Counted from the stretch's first letter, positions 34,383-43,848 are shown. The stretch is DNA of 64,000 bases from an uncultured Granulosicoccus sp. (GCA_947492525.1 CANLNQ010000024.1:1-64000); one strand, 5' to 3'. Translations and numbers: made by a program. The notes: generated by a model from the sequence alone, not told the origin.

Positions 34383-36842
34383 GTGCAGATGCTGAGTCGC
34401 AGCGGAGTGTCTGGACAAGCCGGTGATCGAGTCGCCTTGAAAGATGAGCGTCTCGTCTATCGTGCCTGCTCCATGGCCTTCGCGCGCAGCATCGGTCGGC
34501 AAGCGCCCGAGGATGTCATTGGCAAGACGGATTTCGATATCTTCGATGGGGAAATCGCCCGTGAGCAGATGGCCCTTGATAGCCAGGCCATGTTTTCCGC
34601 CGAGCCGGGTATCAGTACCGTCAGTCTGATCGGGGACACGGGCCCTGTGCGCATGGTGATCGTCCGTACGCCGGTGATAGCCGCAGACAACACGGTGCGA
34701 GGTATCGATATCCGGCTGTTGGGCGGCCCCCCTTCACAACAGACACCTGACTATCAGGCTCTGGTGAACGGTGGTATTCAGGGCAGCCTCATACTCGATG
34801 GCAACGGCGTGCTCTATGCCAATGATATTGCCGCTCACGTTCTGGGTTATCCCAGCGCCCAGGCATTGATGGAAGCCGCGGACGCTGCCGATATCTTCAA
34901 CGCACGTGAACTCGGGCGCATATCCAGTGCTGCGGCAAGCAACACGGCCATGGCGACAAGCCAGGACGATCATCGGCTCAACCTCAGCGCGGCCTCGCAG
35001 ACAGGCAGCCGGGTACGGCTTATCGCCAAGGTCACGCGCATCCAGTGGGGCATCGCCGATGCCATTCTGCTGTCCTTCGTCGACGTGGCGATCATGACAG
35101 CGGCAGCAGCGCTCCCCAAGGATGGGCAGGTACTGTCATCGGATGTCATCAACAGTCAGTTGGCCGATCTGAAACGCATCCGCGCCAACGAGCAGCGATA
35201 CCGCCACTACGCCAGCGCCGCTGCGGACTTCTTCTGGGAGCTGGATGCCAGACTGACGTTTCGCGTCGCCTCCGATGGCCTGGTGCGGGTGCTGGGGATT
35301 CCGCGCGAACACATCGTGGGCAGAACCCTTGTCCAGTTGCTGGATCACCCGGCCAATATCAATGAGGAGTCGCACTGGTCCGAACATCTGGCCTTACTCA
35401 AGGACTGTCAGCCGTTTCGCGATTTCGAGTTCCGCTGGAGCGTCAACGGAGATTCGCGTACGGTGCGCTACAGCGGCATTCCGGTCTTCAATGTGGCCAG
35501 AGAATTCGTGGGCTACCGCGGGGTAGGCTGTGATGTGACTGCCACCGTGAGACAGGCAGAGACCATGGCCTACCACGCCAATCATGACTCGTTGACAGGG
35601 CTGATCAATCGTCGCAGCTTCGAACAGACGGTCAAGGAGGCCCTGTGTACCTCACGAAAGAGCCGTAAATCGCACGCGCTGTGCTTTCTCGATCTCGATG
35701 CCTTCAAGATCGTCAACGATACCTGCGGCCATCAGGCCGGTGATGAATTGCTGCGACAGTTGACGCAGTTGTTCGACTCACTGGTGCGCAAGAGCGATGT
35801 CCTGGCCAGACTCGGTGGCGATGAGTTCGGCATTCTCTTGTATAAGTGTGGTGTGCCGGAGGCTCTCAAGCTGGCCAATCAGATTCGTCACGAGGTGGAG
35901 AATTTCCAGTTCCTGTGGCAGGAAAACCGATTCAGCATTGGTGTCAGTGTCGGCCTCGTGGTGGTCGATGATCGCTGGGACGGGCTCCAGTCCCTGTTTG
36001 CGGCGGCCGATTCTGCCTGCTACATCGCCAAGAACGAAGGGCGCAACCGAGTGGTCGTCTACCGCGATGGCGAAGGCAATGCGAGCAATCGCAAAGTGTC
36101 CACGCACTGGGTCGAGGAGATCAACACGGCGCTGGAGACTGATCGCCTGCGTCTGGCCAGCCAGAAGATCATGGCGCTGGACTACCGGCAGGCCAGTGGA
36201 CTACGGCTGGAAATGCTGCTGCGCCTCGAGATGCCGGATGGCGAACTGGTTGTGCCCAAGGCCTTTCTGCCCACGGCGGAGCGCTACGGTCTGATATCGA
36301 CACTGGATGAAAGGGCGATTCAGCTGACCCTCAACTGGCTCTCTGCGAACCCCGGTCTGCTTGACAGCATCCGGCACGTGTCCATCAACCTGTCCGCAGG
36401 CTCCATTACCGATCCGGAATTTGCCGGCAAGCTGATCGCCTACATCGAAAAAAGCCGGGTGCCAGCCAGCAAGCTGTGCTTCGAGATTTCCGAGACCGCG
36501 GCCATCGCCAATCTGTCGAAGGTCGGCTCCTTCATGGGTGAGCTTGCCGCATTGGGTTGCCGGTTCGGTATCGATGACTTTGGTTCCGGTCTCTCCTCAT
36601 TTGCCTATCTGCGCAAGCTGCCGGTTGAATTCCTGAAGATCGACGGGCTGCTGATCAAGGATATTCTGCAAGATAAAACCGATTTCACCTTGGTCAAGGC
36701 AATCAGTGATATCAGCAAATCGATGGGCAAGCGCACAGTTGCCGAATTCATCGAGTCCCCTCAGCTGCTTCAGGCCGCTCAGGACATTGGCATACATTTC
36801 GGGCAGGGGTTTCATCTGAGCAAGCCTGAACTGATCTCCTGA
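34383..36842 (+). CDS. PAS-GGDEF-EAL cyclic-di-GMP turnover protein
   Basis: The 819-residue protein has PAS-like domains at about 10-105, 115-225 and 265-390, then GGDEF and EAL domains, with no membrane helices. The GGDEF site is intact (RLGGDEFGIL, 476-485), with an inhibitory RxxD site (RKSD) five residues before it. In the EAL domain the motif is EML (610-612), with its glutamate kept. Other catalytic groups are also present: INLS, ISETAA, DDFGSG (Asp 731 and 732), LKIDG, AEFIES and GQGF. Both synthesis and hydrolysis of c-di-GMP are therefore possible. The start is GTG 34383 or ATG 34389. It precedes a secreted GH16 gene by 490 bases. Confidence 0.9.
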   Translation: MQMLSRSGVSGQAGDRVALKDERLVYRACSMAFARSIGRQAPEDVIGKTDFDIFDGEIAREQMALDSQAMFSAEPGISTVSLIGDTGPVRMVIVRTPVIAADNTVRGIDIRLLGGPPSQQTPDYQALVNGGIQGSLILDGNGVLYANDIAAHVLGYPSAQALMEAADAADIFNARELGRISSAAASNTAMATSQDDHRLNLSAASQTGSRVRLIAKVTRIQWGIADAILLSFVDVAIMTAAAALPKDGQVLSSDVINSQLADLKRIRANEQRYRHYASAAADFFWELDARLTFRVASDGLVRVLGIPREHIVGRTLVQLLDHPANINEESHWSEHLALLKDCQPFRDFEFRWSVNGDSRTVRYSGIPVFNVAREFVGYRGVGCDVTATVRQAETMAYHANHDSLTGLINRRSFEQTVKEALCTSRKSRKSHALCFLDLDAFKIVNDTCGHQAGDELLRQLTQLFDSLVRKSDVLARLGGDEFGILLYKCGVPEALKLANQIRHEVENFQFLWQENRFSIGVSVGLVVVDDRWDGLQSLFAAADSACYIAKNEGRNRVVVYRDGEGNASNRKVSTHWVEEINTALETDRLRLASQKIMALDYRQASGLRLEMLLRLEMPDGELVVPKAFLPTAERYGLISTLDERAIQLTLNWLSANPGLLDSIRHVSINLSAGSITDPEFAGKLIAYIEKSRVPASKLCFEISETAAIANLSKVGSFMGELAALGCRFGIDDFGSGLSSFAYLRKLPVEFLKIDGLLIKDILQDKTDFTLVKAISDISKSMGKRTVAEFIESPQLLQAAQDIGIHFGQGFHLSKPELIS

Positions 36843-37332
36843 ACGAAAATTTCACGAAAATCGGTAAGAATGTCTCTGACATTTCCAGAATTATAATTCT
36901 GTGAATTTTTGTGAAAGCCTGTTCTGACGCCATCTTAGCCCCGTCGTGATCGTTGCCAAAAAGTCACTAATAACACTTGTGCAACAGTTGCAAAGGTTAT
37001 GGCATGGCCATTTTGCAGGTTTTACCTGTCTCAATCATGTCCAAATCCTCACGAATAAGGGGGCAGGATTGGCCGGTTTCGTGGGTCTTTTCCTTTAGAC
37101 TTTCTCGCAGTTGAGATTGTTTACGTTTGCCACGGCCGAACTGCCCAGCTCCTCCCGGGTAATTTTGCTACCGGCTCATTCCATGTGTCGTCAGTCAACC
37201 ACCGCGAAAGGATTCATTCGCGGGGGGTGACGTCGGCCTAAGAAAAATTAAAGTGATGCGCACGTTCAGGGCACCAGGGTTCGGCCTGCTACTGATCATG
37301 TAATTTACTTCAGACAGATTAGACGATTAACG
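36843..37332. other. Long intergenic region with dyad symmetry upstream of GH16
   Basis: This 490-bp region has no gene. It contains a perfect 16-bp palindrome CAGAATTATAATTCTG (36886-36901), flanked by an imperfect repeat AAATTTCAC / GTGAATTTT, possibly a terminator or operator. Nearer the GH16 gene is a hairpin, CCGCGAA-8 bases-TTCGCGG (37202-37223). The length suggests a regulated promoter or structured 5' leader. I checked by eye for a c-di-GMP riboswitch pattern and did not find a convincing one. Confidence 0.5.
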
Positions 37333-39072
37333 ATGACTAGTAAGACGATTGTAATTAGGTCATGCCTGTTACTAGCCCTGTCCGGTGTCCTGTCCGCTCC
37401 TGCGTTCGCCATCGACGTTCCTCAAGACCCTCGCGGCACTGAAATAGCCCAATCCGTTGTCAAATGGGAGTGGGCCAGCGTACCTGGCGCTGTTACCTAT
37501 GAAGTGTCCATCGACGGCAGCTACAAGGGCCTCACTCGCGATCCTCAGTACTACAGCCGGGATCTGTGGCCAGGCGATCATTCCATGCGCGTTCGCGCAA
37601 TCGATGCCAACGGCAACTACTCCTCGAGCACGGCAACGGTCAAGATCATCGTTAATGCCCAGTTCAATTCCTCTTCACTGTCTCGTAGCTATCTTGTCGG
37701 TGAAACAACGCCTACGGTTACGACGACAAGCACCACATCCTCGTCGGTTGCAACACCGGTAACGGCCAGTGCCAGCAGTGGTTTCCAGGCACCTCAGAGC
37801 CCACGCGGAAGCGAGACCGGAAACGGTGGCGTCAAGTGGGAATGGAACGCTGTATCGGGTGCATCACGCTATGAAGTCACCGTTGATGGAAATGTCGCCG
37901 GTGAAACTGCCGAGCTGCAGTTCAGCAGCAGCAACCTCTGGGTTGGTGAGCATTCAATGACCGTCAAGGCAATCGACAGCAGCGGCAACAAGTCCGTTCA
38001 GTCAGACACCGTGAAGATCAACGTCACCGGCACTGCCAGCACCAGCGTAGCCCAGAGCGATCCTGTCAGCAGTGAAGGCCTGGCTGCCGCCCCGGTACAG
38101 GGCGACCAGAACGCTGCCAGTGTGCAGAGCCTGATCGACCCGGCGTCCTACAGCTACCCGGAAGTGAGCCAGAAGGATGGCTACGAGCTGGTGTTCAGTG
38201 ACGAATTCAACGGTACGGCTCTGAACCCCTACCGCTGGCATTCACAGCTTCGCTGGGACGGTGAGTTCAATGGTGAGCGGTACGAGTATCGTGTCATCAA
38301 CGGTGAAGACCAGTTCTACGTAAACGTACTGAGCCCGGACAGCGAGCACCAGGAAAAAGTGGTTCCCGTCTACAACCCCTTCCAGTTCGACGGTTCGACT
38401 CTGTCCATCCGTGCAACGAAGAACCCATTGAAGAACCACAGCAACAAGAAGACCTACGGTTCACTCGATGAGATCTCCACGCAGCAGACCTTCCTGTCAG
38501 GTGCTCTGTCCACGCATGAGAAGTTCAGCCAGAAGTACGGCTACTTCGAAGCCCGCATCAAGATTCCAAGCCATGTCGGAACATTCCCCGCTTTCTGGCT
38601 GTTCCACGAGAACCGAGCCTGGGAAGGTACTCAGCGTACCGAGATCGACATCATGGAAAATCTGGGACATGCTCCCTGGTATATCTACAACTCCTTCCAC
38701 TACTTCAAGAACGTGACAGCCACGTACAGTGGGGACGCCAACTTCATCAAGCCACAGCCTAGCGGTCAGGTGTACACCGGTGTCGACTACAGCCAGGATT
38801 ACCATGTCTACGCAGTCGAGTGGACCGAAGGCAAGGTGGTCTGGTACATCGATGGTCAGAAGATGAGCGAGATGTACAACAGTGAAGCCGACTTCGAAGA
38901 GCTCTACCTGATGCTGAACCTCGCCATGGGCGGTAACTGGACCAACTTTCCGACCAATTCAGGTGGCCTGGGACGCTCCGCCAATGAACGTTTCCCGAAC
39001 GCCAACGACCTGGCACAGTTTGCCAACCCGGCTCTGGAAATCGACTACGTACGGGTTTACAAGCGAAAGTGA
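37333..39072 (+). CDS. Secreted glycoside hydrolase family 16 protein with two Fn3-like repeats
   Basis: The 579-residue protein is exported by a signal peptide (cleavage after AFA, about residue 26). Two beta-sandwich repeats follow at about 30-109 and 154-234; both contain the pattern VKWEW, YEVS/TVDG and HSM-VRAID-GN. A Thr/Ser-rich linker (about 122-150) lies between them. The GH16 domain spans about 280-579 and has the catalytic motif EIDIME with nucleophile Glu 437, Asp 439 and acid/base Glu 442. GH16 enzymes hydrolyse beta-1,3-, beta-1,3/1,4-glucans, agar or similar polymers. It may trim matrix polysaccharide or degrade algal glucans. A strong terminator follows. Confidence 0.92.
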   Translation: MTSKTIVIRSCLLLALSGVLSAPAFAIDVPQDPRGTEIAQSVVKWEWASVPGAVTYEVSIDGSYKGLTRDPQYYSRDLWPGDHSMRVRAIDANGNYSSSTATVKIIVNAQFNSSSLSRSYLVGETTPTVTTTSTTSSSVATPVTASASSGFQAPQSPRGSETGNGGVKWEWNAVSGASRYEVTVDGNVAGETAELQFSSSNLWVGEHSMTVKAIDSSGNKSVQSDTVKINVTGTASTSVAQSDPVSSEGLAAAPVQGDQNAASVQSLIDPASYSYPEVSQKDGYELVFSDEFNGTALNPYRWHSQLRWDGEFNGERYEYRVINGEDQFYVNVLSPDSEHQEKVVPVYNPFQFDGSTLSIRATKNPLKNHSNKKTYGSLDEISTQQTFLSGALSTHEKFSQKYGYFEARIKIPSHVGTFPAFWLFHENRAWEGTQRTEIDIMENLGHAPWYIYNSFHYFKNVTATYSGDANFIKPQPSGQVYTGVDYSQDYHVYAVEWTEGKVVWYIDGQKMSEMYNSEADFEELYLMLNLAMGGNWTNFPTNSGGLGRSANERFPNANDLAQFANPALEIDYVRVYKRK

Positions 39073-39130
39073 TCTGACAAGGGCTGGCAACAGCCCGACA
39101 GAAGGTGATCATGGATGATCGCCGCATGAG

Positions 39131-39162
39131 AAAGGGCGCCTTGTGAAGGGCGCCTTTTTTTT
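39131..39162 (+). terminator. Rho-independent terminator
   Basis: AAAGGGCGCC, a short loop, then GGCGCCTTTTTTTT: a stem of about ten pairs including one G-T pair, followed by a run of eight T bases. It ends the GH16 transcript. Confidence 0.85.
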
Positions 39163-39269
39163 GTTTGTCATTCCAAACTGGCTTGCTTAAAACTGGCCTC
39201 GATCAGTGTGTTCAGTAACGCAGTCTGTATATCCTGAGTTGCATTATTGCTTGATCCGCTACATAAGCG

Positions 39270-40175
39270 TCATTCTGTAGCCGGACTTTGCCTGGCCAGC
39301 TTCTGCCGAATCATGCGGTTGTGGGTGGCTACATAGATCCACAGATGATGCACCAATGCCTCGGGTTTCTTGGTGGTGCACCAGGTGCGACGCACCAGAC
39401 GGTTGATGTTGGCCCGAAGCATTGCCAGGGTGTGGTTGATCGAGAACAGAGGATCGAAACCGATCTTCTTCAGCTCACCTTGCCCTGTCACGCATCCACG
39501 CTTGCTCGGGTGCACTGTATGTGAGCTTTCCGGGAAATGGCACTTGATCAGCGTCGCGTACTGATCATGCCCATCGGAGCTGAAACAGGCCTCTGCATGG
39601 ATTCGATGCTGCACCTCGGCAAACAGCTCCTCGCGCATCTTTCGACTCTCATCGGGGCGTTTTCCGTACTTCTTGCGGGAGATCGCCGCCAGATTGCCAC
39701 TGGCCGGAATACGCGCCACCCCGAATCCCTGTATCAAGCGGCGCTGGCTGTCGACCACCACGCAGACGCTCAAGGGCTTGCATTTGGTGTGCTCCAGAGT
39801 GATCAGATCATCCAGTTGTACCTGTTTGACCGGGCCCTCTCTATCCAGCAGGCGCGCCTCCTGCAACCTTGCCTGTTCGCCCAGATACATCAGCCGTCGA
39901 CTGACTGTACTGCGAGACACATTCAGTAGCAGAGCGGCCCGACGCATCGATACACAGGCACTGAGCAAGGCCATCAGTGGTTGATTGATGCGACGTTTCT
40001 TCTGCCTGAAGGCCGCTGTATCAGTGGCGCGAGAGAACGTGGTGCGGCAGGCCTTGCAGCGAAACCGGTTGATGGCTCGGGCATCACAGCGTCGATAATA
40101 GGTGCCATGGCGAGCCACCTCGTTGCCGTTTGCGCGGCAGCGCGGACATTCTGGGTTCATATCCTTATAAACCAT
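39270..40175 (-). CDS. Transposase with zinc-ribbon and HTH (IS1/IS1595-like), copy 1
   Basis: The 301-residue transposase has an N-terminal four-cysteine zinc ribbon (CPRCR at 10-14, FRCKACRTTF at about 38-47). A helix-turn-helix follows (RRAALLLNVSRSTVSRRLMY, about 78-97), then an RNase-H-like catalytic core: LDDLITLEHTKCKPLSV, ACFSSDGHDQYATLI, and a C-terminal NINRLVRRTW / HHLWIYVATHNRM segment. The architecture is that of IS1- or IS1595-type transposases. Exact family assignment and the catalytic glutamate could not be confirmed. The frame is intact. Confidence 0.8.
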   Translation of the reverse strand: MVYKDMNPECPRCRANGNEVARHGTYYRRCDARAINRFRCKACRTTFSRATDTAAFRQKKRRINQPLMALLSACVSMRRAALLLNVSRSTVSRRLMYLGEQARLQEARLLDREGPVKQVQLDDLITLEHTKCKPLSVCVVVDSQRRLIQGFGVARIPASGNLAAISRKKYGKRPDESRKMREELFAEVQHRIHAEACFSSDGHDQYATLIKCHFPESSHTVHPSKRGCVTGQGELKKIGFDPLFSINHTLAMLRANINRLVRRTWCTTKKPEALVHHLWIYVATHNRMIRQKLARQSPATE

Positions 40176-40328
40176 TGATTGAAATTAGCGTTTACAGCAT
40201 ACCCTGTTTTTCCGAACACAGTGAAGTGGGCCAGTTCTGGCTTGCTTAAAACTGGCCTCGATCAGTGTGTTCAGTAACGCAGTCTGTATATCCTGAGTTG
40301 CATTATTGCTTGATCCGCTACATCAGCG

Positions 40329-41234
40329 TCATTCTGTAGCCGGACTTTGCCTGGCCAGCTTCTGCCGAATCATCCGGTTATGGATGGCTACATAGATCCA
40401 CAGATGATGCACCAATGCCTCGGGTTTCTTGGTGGTGCACCAGGTGCGACGCACCAGGCGGTTGATGTTGGCCCGAAGCATGGCCAGGGTGTGATTGATC
40501 GAGAACAGGGGGTCGAAACCGACCTTCTTCAGCTCACCTTGGCCGGTTACGCAACCACGTTTACTCGGGTGCACCGTATGTGAACTTTCCGGGAAATGGC
40601 GCTGGATCAACGTGGCGTACTGATCATGCCCATCGGTGCTGAAACAGGCTTCCGCATGGATCCGGTGCTGCACCTCGGCAAACAGTTCCTCGCGCATCTT
40701 GCGGCTCTCATCGGGGCGTGTTCCGTACTTCTTGCGGGAGATTGCCGCCAGATTGCCACTGGCCGGAATACGCGCCACCCCGAATCCCTGTATCAAGCGG
40801 CGCTGGCTGTCGACCACCACGCAGACGCTCAAGGGCTTGCATTTGGTGTGCTCCAGAGTGATCAGATCATCCAGTTGTACCTGTCTGACCGAGGCCTCTC
40901 TATCCAGCAGGCGTTCTTCCTGCAACCTTGCCTGTTCGCCAAGGTATGCCAGCCGTCGACTGACTGTACTGCGTGACACGTTTAACAATAGAGCCGCCCG
41001 GCGCATCGACACACAGGCGCTGAGCAAGGCCATCAGCGGTTGATTGATGCGACGTTTCTTCTGTCTGAAGGCCGCTGTGTCGGTGGCACGGGAGAAGGTG
41101 GTGCGGCAGGCCTTGCAGCGAAACCGGTCGATGGCTCGGGCATCACAGCGTCGATAATAGGTGCCATGGCGAGCCACCTCGTTGCCGTTTGCGCGGCAGC
41201 GCGGACATTCTGGGTTCATATCCTTATAAACCAT
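40329..41234 (-). CDS. Transposase with zinc-ribbon and HTH (IS1/IS1595-like), copy 2
   Basis: Same length and architecture as copy 1, differing at about eleven residues. Examples are INRF/IDRF, EGPVK/EASVR, GKRPD/GTRPD, IKCHF/IQRHF and VATHN/VAIHN. The nucleotide sequences also differ silently at many places, so the copies are not a very recent duplication. Both frames have stayed open, suggesting that they were functional for some time after separation. Confidence 0.8.
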   Translation of the reverse strand: MVYKDMNPECPRCRANGNEVARHGTYYRRCDARAIDRFRCKACRTTFSRATDTAAFRQKKRRINQPLMALLSACVSMRRAALLLNVSRSTVSRRLAYLGEQARLQEERLLDREASVRQVQLDDLITLEHTKCKPLSVCVVVDSQRRLIQGFGVARIPASGNLAAISRKKYGTRPDESRKMREELFAEVQHRIHAEACFSTDGHDQYATLIQRHFPESSHTVHPSKRGCVTGQGELKKVGFDPLFSINHTLAMLRANINRLVRRTWCTTKKPEALVHHLWIYVAIHNRMIRQKLARQSPATE

Positions 41235-41304
41235 TGATTGAAATTAGCGTTTACAGCTTACCCTTTTTTCCCGAACACAGGGAAGTGGGCCAGTTCTGGC
41301 CAGT

Positions 41305-41709
41305 TCAGTCGGACTGCGGATACCTCGCCAACCCCTCATCCACCCCATAATAATCACCCTTGTCATCCACATAGATATGGTGACTCAGCTTCAGTCCGGT
41401 AGGTGAATCCAGACAACCTGCCATGATGGAGGTATGGGCGCTGTCCTTGACCCGCCAGAACAACAGCGACCCACACTCCCGACAGAAACCGCGTTCAGCT
41501 TCAGGGGTGGCGCTGTACCAGCGAAGCTGTTCTTCACCCTCGATATGCAGATCTGTGTTGGCTGCACGTGTGGCCGCCACGAAATGCCCGCTCTGTTTGC
41601 GACATTGCCGGCAATGGCAAGCGACGACATCCCTGTCGAACGTATTGATGCTCAGCCGAATCGCGCCACACAGACAGCTACCCTTGATGTTCCGAGTGGC
41701 GCTATCCAT
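41305..41709 (-). CDS. GFA-family (glutathione-dependent formaldehyde-activating-like) protein
   Basis: The 134-residue zinc-binding protein has the GFA cysteine pattern: GSCLCGAIRLSI (10-21), CHCRQCRKQSGHFVAAT and RGFCRECGSLLFW. The family coordinates two zinc ions. Only some members act on S-hydroxymethylglutathione; many have unknown roles, and this one is a small cytoplasmic member. It lies 6 bases after the stop of the fused oxidoreductase gene and in the same direction, so it may be co-transcribed with it. Confidence 0.87.
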   Translation of the reverse strand: MDSATRNIKGSCLCGAIRLSINTFDRDVVACHCRQCRKQSGHFVAATRAANTDLHIEGEEQLRWYSATPEAERGFCRECGSLLFWRVKDSAHTSIMAGCLDSPTGLKLSHHIYVDDKGDYYGVDEGLARYPQSD

Positions 41710-41715
41710 GTTCGA

Positions 41716-43848
41716 TCAACCGCGGCGCCAGGCATGAAACTTCTCTACCCATGCAAGCACCTTGTGCGGCTGATGAGCCCGCTTCCATTCACCGGCCGCG
41801 TACTTGTTCGATTCTGACAGGGTGGGGTAGATATGAATTGTGCCCAGGATCTTGTTGAGCCCCAGACCGTGCTTCATGGCCAGGACATACTCGGCAATCA
41901 GATCGCCGGCATGTTCGCCAACGATGGTCACGCCCAGGATCTTGTCCTTGCCGGGTTTGGTCAGTACCTTCACCACGCCATAGTCGCTGCTATCGGCAAT
42001 GGCGCGGTCCAGATCGTCGATCCCATAGGTCGTCAGCTCGTAGGGAATGTTCTTCTCCTTGGCATCGGTCTCGTTCAGGCCGACGCGAGCCACTTCCGGG
42101 TCAGTGAATGTGGCCCAGGGAATGACACGGTAGTCCACGCTGAATTTCTTGAACATGCCGAACAGCCCGTTCACGGCCGCATACCAGGCCTGGTGAGAGG
42201 CGACATGCGTGAACTGATAAGGGCCTGCGACGTCGCCAACGGCGTAGATATTGGGGAAGTCGGTCTGCAGGTAGTCATTGACTGCCACGGTGCCTCGATC
42301 GGTCAATGACACGCCCAGCTCTTCCAGGCCGAAACCCTGCGTGTTGGCCTTGCGGCCGACCGCCACGATGATTTCGTCGAACGGTATTCTGATGGTCTCG
42401 CCATCCTGTTCGCAGACCAGTTGCTTGTCCTCGCCGTTGACCTCGACACCGACCGCATTGGTGTTGACCATGACCTGTATGCCTTCGGCGACGAATCTCT
42501 GTCGCACCATTTCTGCCACGTCCGCATCTTCGCGACCCATGATCTGTCCCTCGCGCTCCACCTGCGTGACTTCGCTGCCCAGACGTCGGAAAGCCTGGGT
42601 CAGCTCACTGCCGATGGGGCCGCCACCAAGTACCACCAGCCGCTTGGGCTGTGTCTTGAGCTCCCACAGGTTTTCCGAGGTGAGGTAGTTGACCTGATCG
42701 AGGCCGGGGATGGGAGGCACAAACGGTGAACCGCCCGTGGCCACCACGATATTGCGGGTTGTCAGGGTCTGACCATTGACCTCGACGGTCCAGGGGGAGG
42801 TGATGCGACCTTCGCCCTTGATGACATTGACGCCCAGCTCGGTATAGCGCTCGACCGAATCGTGTGGTGCTATCTTGGCGATGACTTCATGGATACGTTG
42901 CATGGTGCGCGGGAAGTCGATCTCACCGCTGGCATTGTGCACGCCGTACTTGTCGCTATGGTTGATGTTGTGCATCAACTTGCCACTTCGAATCAGCGCC
43001 TTGGACGGCACGCAACCCGTGTTCAGGCAATCACCACCCATATCGCCCTTCTCGATCAGTGTGACCTTGGCCTTGACGACCGCACCGATATAGGAGGTGA
43101 CCAGACCGCCGGAGCCGGCACCCAGTACGACGATATCGTTATCGAATTTTTCAGGACGGGTGTAACCGTCGTAACGCTTCTTTGCCTTGATCATGTCGAT
43201 TACCTTTTTGGCAACAAGTGGAAAGATGCCTAACAAGGCAAATGAAAAGATGATGGCCGGTGAAAGAATGCCGCCCAGGCTGTCGATCTTCGCCAGCTGT
43301 GTACCTGCGTTGACGAAAACCATGGTGCCAGCGAGCATGCCGAGCTGGCTGACGATGTAGAAAACGCCCGTGCGCAGCGAGGTCAGGCCCATGACCAGAT
43401 TCACCAGAAAGAACGGGAAGACCGGCACCAGTCGAACCGTGAAGAGGTAGAAGGCACCGTCCTTGTCGATATTGCGATTGAAGGTCTTGAGTTTCTCGCC
43501 GAACTTGTCTTCGACGCTGCTGCGGAGCAGGTAGCGAGAGACGAGAAATGCCAGGGTCGCACCGATACTGGAGGCAAAGGAGGCGATCAGCGTGCCGGTG
43601 AACAGACCGAACAGCGCGCCGGCTGCCAGTGTCATGATGGCAGCTCCGGGAAGAGAGAGCGCCGTGACGGCGACATAGGCCAGGAAGAAGACGCTGATGA
43701 CAAGCCAGGGGCGTGACGCGTAGAGTGCCTCGAGAGACGCCTGCTCACTCTTCAGATAGTCGAGACTGAAGAAGCGACCGACGTCGAAAAAGAAAAAGGC
43801 GGCCACACAGAGGGCCAATGCCGCTAACAACAGCTTGCGATTCTGCAT
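41716..43848 (-). CDS. TVP38/DedA-like membrane domain fused to a mercuric-reductase-like flavin oxidoreductase
   Basis: The 710-residue protein combines an N-terminal membrane region of the TVP38/TMEM64 (SNARE-associated Golgi, DedA-like) type, residues about 1-225, with a pyridine nucleotide-disulfide oxidoreductase, about 237-710. The membrane part has the motif SLPGAAIMTLAAGALFG and FPFFLVNLVMGLTSL. The second part has the FAD site IVVLGAGSGGLV and the redox pair Cys 274/Cys 279 in GGDCLNTGCVPSK. It also has GGGPIGSELTQAFRRLGSEV for NAD(P)H, AVGDVAG, and a C-terminal dimerisation domain ending YPTLSE. An upstream extension to 44109 is open, but ATG 43848 is the natural start (MQNRKLLLAALAL). 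It likely oxidises or reduces a membrane or small-molecule thiol partner; the substrate is unknown. Confidence 0.88.
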   Translation of the reverse strand: MQNRKLLLAALALCVAAFFFFDVGRFFSLDYLKSEQASLEALYASRPWLVISVFFLAYVAVTALSLPGAAIMTLAAGALFGLFTGTLIASFASSIGATLAFLVSRYLLRSSVEDKFGEKLKTFNRNIDKDGAFYLFTVRLVPVFPFFLVNLVMGLTSLRTGVFYIVSQLGMLAGTMVFVNAGTQLAKIDSLGGILSPAIIFSFALLGIFPLVAKKVIDMIKAKKRYDGYTRPEKFDNDIVVLGAGSGGLVTSYIGAVVKAKVTLIEKGDMGGDCLNTGCVPSKALIRSGKLMHNINHSDKYGVHNASGEIDFPRTMQRIHEVIAKIAPHDSVERYTELGVNVIKGEGRITSPWTVEVNGQTLTTRNIVVATGGSPFVPPIPGLDQVNYLTSENLWELKTQPKRLVVLGGGPIGSELTQAFRRLGSEVTQVEREGQIMGREDADVAEMVRQRFVAEGIQVMVNTNAVGVEVNGEDKQLVCEQDGETIRIPFDEIIVAVGRKANTQGFGLEELGVSLTDRGTVAVNDYLQTDFPNIYAVGDVAGPYQFTHVASHQAWYAAVNGLFGMFKKFSVDYRVIPWATFTDPEVARVGLNETDAKEKNIPYELTTYGIDDLDRAIADSSDYGVVKVLTKPGKDKILGVTIVGEHAGDLIAEYVLAMKHGLGLNKILGTIHIYPTLSESNKYAAGEWKRAHQPHKVLAWVEKFHAWRRG

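Larger units (their letters stand above)
39178..41295 (-). repeat. Tandem direct repeat of two 1,059-bp insertion sequences
   Basis: Two units, 39178-40236 and 40237-41295, follow each other without unrelated DNA between them. Each begins CTGGCTTGCTTAAAACTGGCC and ends GTGGGCCAGTT, so AACTGGCC / GGCCAGTT form short inverted repeats. A third CTGG follows the second unit. Each carries one transposase gene on the minus strand. Confidence 0.8.

Noticed and set aside
36843-37332. Possible c-di-GMP riboswitch before the GH16 gene
   Set aside because: Hairpins are present, but the conserved riboswitch core segments could not be found by eye. A covariance search would decide.
39178-41295. Tandem IS pair as a composite transposon
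   Set aside because: The two copies abut with no cargo genes between them.
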